A stretch of DNA of 61,598 nt from an uncultured Hymenobacter sp. (lineage in GTDB: Bacteria; Bacteroidota; Bacteroidia; Cytophagales; Hymenobacteraceae). The DNA lies in contig CAJYVK010000327.1 in the NCBI GenBank assembly GCA_913778455.1, forward strand, positions 1 through 61,598, given 5' to 3'. The notes below the pieces were generated by a model. The model was given only the letters and a program-made list of their open reading frames with translations. It was not told the origin of the DNA and did not search any database. How positions within the stretch are numbered: the first letter of the stretch is position 1; each line of letters opens with the position of its first letter. Positions 58,752 to 61,598 of this stretch are shown piece by piece. The translations under genes were made by a program, and so were the position numbers.

Positions 58752-59279
58752 CTAAGCTAGCGGCACCCGCCGCCGCTTGGCCAACGGAAAGAAGATGCAC
58801 GCGGCGGTGAGCGTAGTCAGCAGGCTGGCCACGCCGGCCTGCGCGCAAAATCCCACCTCCTCGAAGTGTAGCTTTTCGGCCTGCGCCTCGTCGGCCAGAA
58901 ACAGCTCCTGCATCTCGGGCGGCACGTGCTGTTGCTCCAAGCTCTGCTGCTCCCAGGCCAGCCGGCGGGCGAAGTACCCGTCGTCGGCCTGGTAGGCGTA
59001 GAGGCCGATGAGCAGCGTGGCCAGCAGGGTACTGGCGAGGCTCATGGCCAGCCCCCGCGCCAGGTACCAGTTGAGCGTACCTTCTCCCCGGCGCACATCG
59101 GGCTGCAACGCCCAGAAATAGCACACGACCATACCGCCCACCAGCCCCAGGATAGCCTCGGCGTAGCCTAAGTAGTTGAGGTAAAAAGCCGGCGTGATGC
59201 TGCGCCACATAAACAAACCCAGCAGCAGCCCGGCGGTGAGCAGCACGTACAACAGCAATTGCTGGCGGGAAGGACGCAT
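58752..59279 (-). CDS. DUF4199-like membrane protein
   Basis: 175 residues with four predicted transmembrane segments (LLLYVLLTAGLLLGLFMW, AILGLVGGMVVCYFWAL, GLAMSLASTLLATLLIGLYA, GVASLLTTLTAACIFFPLAK). A charged loop of about 45 residues rich in Glu and Gln (LAWEQQSLEQQHVPPEMQEL) separates helices 3 and 4. The layout resembles DUF4199 proteins of Bacteroidota, whose function is unknown. It is 80 bases upstream of rodA. Confidence 0.65.
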   Translation of the reverse strand: MRPSRQQLLLYVLLTAGLLLGLFMWRSITPAFYLNYLGYAEAILGLVGGMVVCYFWALQPDVRRGEGTLNWYLARGLAMSLASTLLATLLIGLYAYQADDGYFARRLAWEQQSLEQQHVPPEMQELFLADEAQAEKLHFEEVGFCAQAGVASLLTTLTAACIFFPLAKRRRVPLA

Positions 59280-59297
59280 GAACTAGCTGACTTTTTC

Positions 59298-60251
59298 TTA
59301 GTAAGTGAGCACGCTCAGTTCGACCCGCACGTTGGCGCTGCCAATATGTTCCCACTGCTTTTCCGGGCTATGTCGCGACCACATGGTAAAGTTGCCCGGC
59401 GCAAACTGGCCTTCCAGCGAAGGCAGGCTCTCGCCGGATAATACGTGCGACGTAGCCGAGTTAGCTGGGTCAGGGCCGACTACGATTTGACGCTTGTCAC
59501 GGCCGGTAGTGGTATGGGTTACTGCAATAAATTTGTCTTCCGGATTGGTGGCTAGGCATTCAATAATAACAAAGACTCCTTCGGTCGGCAGCGGCAGCTT
59601 GTACTTGCTGAGGTCAAACGACACCCGACCGCGCGAGAATGCGGATAGTTGACCAGCCGTGAGAGTAATCGGTTCGGGCAACAAATCGGCGGAGCCGGGC
59701 TGCATCTGGCTACCGGGGTGCAGCGGCGCGGGCTGAGCAGTCACCAATCGCACTCGCAATTGGCCCTCCTCTACCCGGGAAGCCAGAAAGAACCGCAGTT
59801 GGTCGAGTATGCAAGTTTGGCCAGCCGGTGTAGTGGCAGGTGCTACCAAATAAGAAGCGACAGCTTGCCCCGGTATCAAATTACGGGACATGCTTTTGCC
59901 CTTCGGATCAACGGAAGATAACACCACCGCCTGAGGTGACCGCACGGCTACCTCGCCTAACGCAAATACTTGTGGTAACAGGCGCAAGGTATCAGGCTGA
60001 TTCGCGGCGCCGACTGGCCGCCGTACTACAAGCGGCGCATACCCCAATCTATTGAGACGCAGCATCACAGGCGGCTTATCAAGCTGAAACCGTCCGGCCG
60101 CATCGGTGGTGAGCGCAGCCGCTGGTAATGGGTCGCCTTCTTCACGCACGGTCACGCCTACTAAGGGCTGCCGAGTAATAGCATCAATTACTACGGCCGT
60201 GTACACCGGTGGTGTAGGCGTAGCGAGGAGAAGAGAAAACAGGAAAAACAT
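59298..60251 (-). CDS. Secreted protein with a carboxypeptidase-like regulatory domain
   Basis: About 317 residues from ATG 60251 (an upstream TTG at 60263 is unlikely). Signal peptide FFLFSLLLATPTPP, then a CarboxypepD_reg-like beta-sandwich (YTAVVIDAITRQPLVGVTVR, LTTDAAGRFQLDKPPVMLRL, NRLGYAPLVVRRP) common at the start of Bacteroidota outer-membrane proteins. The remaining 200 residues (MSRNLIPGQAVASYLVAPAT, QLRFFLASRVEEGQLRVRLV, GVFVIIECLATNPEDKF) have no clear assignment. It is not a TonB-dependent receptor, as it lacks plug and barrel. Confidence 0.72.
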   Translation of the reverse strand: MFFLFSLLLATPTPPVYTAVVIDAITRQPLVGVTVREEGDPLPAAALTTDAAGRFQLDKPPVMLRLNRLGYAPLVVRRPVGAANQPDTLRLLPQVFALGEVAVRSPQAVVLSSVDPKGKSMSRNLIPGQAVASYLVAPATTPAGQTCILDQLRFFLASRVEEGQLRVRLVTAQPAPLHPGSQMQPGSADLLPEPITLTAGQLSAFSRGRVSFDLSKYKLPLPTEGVFVIIECLATNPEDKFIAVTHTTTGRDKRQIVVGPDPANSATSHVLSGESLPSLEGQFAPGNFTMWSRHSPEKQWEHIGSANVRVELSVLTY

Positions 60252-60309
60252 ATGTGGCAGCAAAAAGAGGGAAGAACTATTAGCTGCGCCGCCCAGCGGC
60301 TACTAGTAA

Positions 60310-60341
60310 GATAGCCGCTCCACTTGCGGGGAGCGGCTATC
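60310..60341 (-). terminator. Hairpin downstream of the small peptide gene
   Basis: A perfect 12-bp stem GATAGCCGCTCC with GGAGCGGCTATC and an 8-base loop, 31 bases after the stop of the minus-strand peptide gene. The following bases on that strand (TTACTAG) are only weakly T-rich. Confidence 0.6.
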
Positions 60342-60372
60342 AATAGCGCTTCATGACGTGCGCATCATTTAC

Positions 60373-60570
60373 CTAGCAAGGCTCAATGGTTTCTGTGAGG
60401 TTGCTACCAAACCACCCCCAAGTGTAGGTCCACTGTGTGCCATTGATGCAAGCGCCGGTCAAATGGCCGGGGGCAATGCGCGCATCCGCCTTATTGGTAG
60501 TAGCGTTGCTGAATGCCAGCCCTGTAGCCAGCCCGGCCAGCAGGGCAATTTTGGAAAAGCGCTTTTTCAT
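60373..60570 (-). CDS. Small secreted peptide
   Basis: 65 residues from ATG 60570; the upstream extension to 60630 is less likely. A signal-like N-terminus (MKKRFSKIALLAGLATGLAF) is followed by a short mature part (NATTNKADARIAPGHLTGAC, INGTQWTYTWGWFGSNLTET, IEPC) with two cysteines and several tryptophans. It looks like a processed extracellular peptide, similar in design to other short Bacteroidota leader peptides, although no NVEALA motif is present. Function unknown. Confidence 0.65.
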   Translation of the reverse strand: MKKRFSKIALLAGLATGLAFSNATTNKADARIAPGHLTGACINGTQWTYTWGWFGSNLTETIEPC

Positions 60571-60632
60571 TGAGAAAAATATTAGGGAAAATAAAGTTTG
60601 CCTACTCTGTCTGCTTTTCGGCGGTCGCATCT

Positions 60633-60657
60633 ACCAGTATCTGGCCAGACTACTGGT
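60633..60657. promoter_or_regulatory. Palindrome upstream of the peptide gene, candidate operator
   Basis: ACCAGTA-TCTGGCCAGA-C-TACTGGT is a palindrome centred on TCTGGCCAGA and broken only by one extra base. It lies about 65 bases upstream of the peptide start and 180 bases from the mrdA stop. Either a regulator site or a small RNA hairpin is possible. Confidence 0.4.
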
Positions 60658-60835
60658 AAAGAAGGAAGCTAGCTAGCACTTCATGCACTTGGTTATAACT
60701 TAATGACCAATCCATTAGCTAAAACACAGGCATGAAGCGCTGGGCGAATATACAGACAGAGCATCATTACCAAACTTTCTAACCTCTAATTAATCCCCAC
60801 AATACCTCACCACTCAGTACCAGTAAACCAGCAAC

Positions 60836-61598
60836 TTAGTGATGCGAGGGTGCATGGCCGTACATCACCCAGTCTTCCCAGCGCTTGCGGCCGGGGGCTA
60901 CTTTGCCGCGCAGGTATTTTTCCATCATGAGGCCAGCGGCGGGGGCGGCGAAGGTGCCGCCGAAGCCCGCGTTTTCGATGAAGACGGCGATAGCGATTTT
61001 GGGGTCGTTGGCGGGAGCGAAGGCGGCGAAGGTGGAGTGGTCGCCGCCGTGCGAGTTTTGCACGGTGCCAGTTTTACCCGCCACCGAAATACCGTACTGC
61101 GCCAGGCTGGCAAACGAGCCGGTGCCGCCGCGCCCATCCACCACTTCCTGCATGCCGGGGATAACGTACTTGAAGAGCGTCGTATCGACGGCCGTGTAGT
61201 GGCGCTGCCGAAACTCGGGTAGCGGCTGCCCGCTGGCCCCAATGCTACGCACAAAATGCGGCGCGTAGTAGAAGCCGCGGTTGGCGATGGTCGCCATTAC
61301 GTTGGCCATTTGCAGGCCGGTAATGCCGATTTCCCCCTGCCCGATGCTGAGCGAGTACACCGTTTTGAAGTTCCAGCGGTGGTAGCCCAGGCGCTTGTCG
61401 TAGTACTCGGCCGATGGGATAAGGCCCCGCTTCTCGTGGCCCATGTCCACGCCCAGTTTTTCGCCCAGGCCGAAGGTTTTTACCATCTTCTGCCACTCGG
61501 CCAGGCCCAGGCGGGCATCCTCGAAGCGGTTGGGGGTGCGTCCGCGCATCACGGCGGCCCGCATCACCTGGTAGAAATACGGGTTGCAGCTCTGCTTG
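60836..61598 (-). CDS. mrdA: Penicillin-binding protein 2, C-terminal part
   Basis: The last 253 residues of a class B penicillin-binding protein, the transpeptidase partner of RodA in cell elongation. The frame is open at the right window edge, so the N-terminus, dimerisation domain and the SxxK active-site serine lie outside. In view are the SxN motif (SCNPYFYQVMRAAV), the segment SLSIGQGEIGITGLQMANVM, and the KTGT motif (VAGKTGTVQNSHGGDHSTFA). The C-terminal region ends with a Lys/Arg-rich tail (KVAPGRKRWEDWVMYGHAPS). Residues agree with PBP2 rather than FtsI. rodA is found 2.2 kb downstream. Confidence 0.93.
   Translation of the reverse strand, partial: KQSCNPYFYQVMRAAVMRGRTPNRFEDARLGLAEWQKMVKTFGLGEKLGVDMGHEKRGLIPSAEYYDKRLGYHRWNFKTVYSLSIGQGEIGITGLQMANVMATIANRGFYYAPHFVRSIGASGQPLPEFRQRHYTAVDTTLFKYVIPGMQEVVDGRGGTGSFASLAQYGISVAGKTGTVQNSHGGDHSTFAAFAPANDPKIAIAVFIENAGFGGTFAAPAAGLMMEKYLRGKVAPGRKRWEDWVMYGHAPSHH

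Overview
The window looks like chromosomal DNA from a GC-rich member of the Bacteroidota, most likely a Hymenobacter-type Cytophagales bacterium. The genus is an inference from gene content. Supporting signs are type IX secretion (T9SS) sorting tails, a PorZ-like protein, a PorV/PorQ-like barrel, DUF3857 and DUF4136 proteins, a short NuoG, and promoters of the Bacteroidota form TTG-N18-TAnnTTTG. I saw no rRNA, tRNA, CRISPR array, prophage or intact insertion sequence.

Layout. 1-2.8 kb: 3' end of nadE, an ECF sigma factor with an overlapping small membrane protein, and lgt. 2.8-8.4 kb: a lipoprotein, yidD, a restriction-like DUF4357 protein, and a pair of outer-membrane-type genes (PorV/PorQ-like; HhH domain plus predicted barrel). 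8.7-15 kb: three consecutive DUF3857/transglutaminase-like genes on the minus strand. 15-20.3 kb: MFS transporter, ABC exporter, a small secreted ORF, Uma2 nuclease, DUF4136 lipoprotein. 20.3-29.4 kb: nuoA-B-C-D-E-(coiled-coil ORF)-F-G-H-I-J for respiratory complex I, driven from a clear promoter and closed by a terminator right after nuoJ. nuoK-N are absent here, and nuoD carries an in-frame amber codon. 29.4-35.6 kb: PhyH dioxygenase, a nucleotidyltransferase cassette, aspS, two small secreted proteins, tadA and a superoxide dismutase. 35.8-41.3 kb: an 1800-residue T9SS surface protein, then about 0.76 kb with no recognisable gene. 42-49.3 kb: nucleoside symporter, AAA ATPase, ndk, nrnA, two FKBP-type isomerases, recO. 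49.5-55.3 kb: porZ, tdk, a small ferredoxin, and two genes of unknown function. 55.4-61.6 kb: minus-strand cell-envelope block with membrane proteins, rodA, accessory genes and the 3' part of mrdA (PBP2).

How the genes relate. Most are housekeeping or envelope genes: lipoprotein maturation (lgt), membrane insertion (yidD), protein folding (two FKBPs), T9SS (porZ and cargo), and elongasome cell-wall synthesis (mrdA, rodA). The most striking non-coding feature is the density of long, often perfect inverted repeats between genes. They form several distinct families, and they occur in at least five of the gaps inside the nuo operon. The features most worth checking are the nuoD amber codon, the truncated and interrupted nuo operon, the DUF3857 paralogs that have lost catalytic residues, and the nucleotidyltransferase/small-protein pair.
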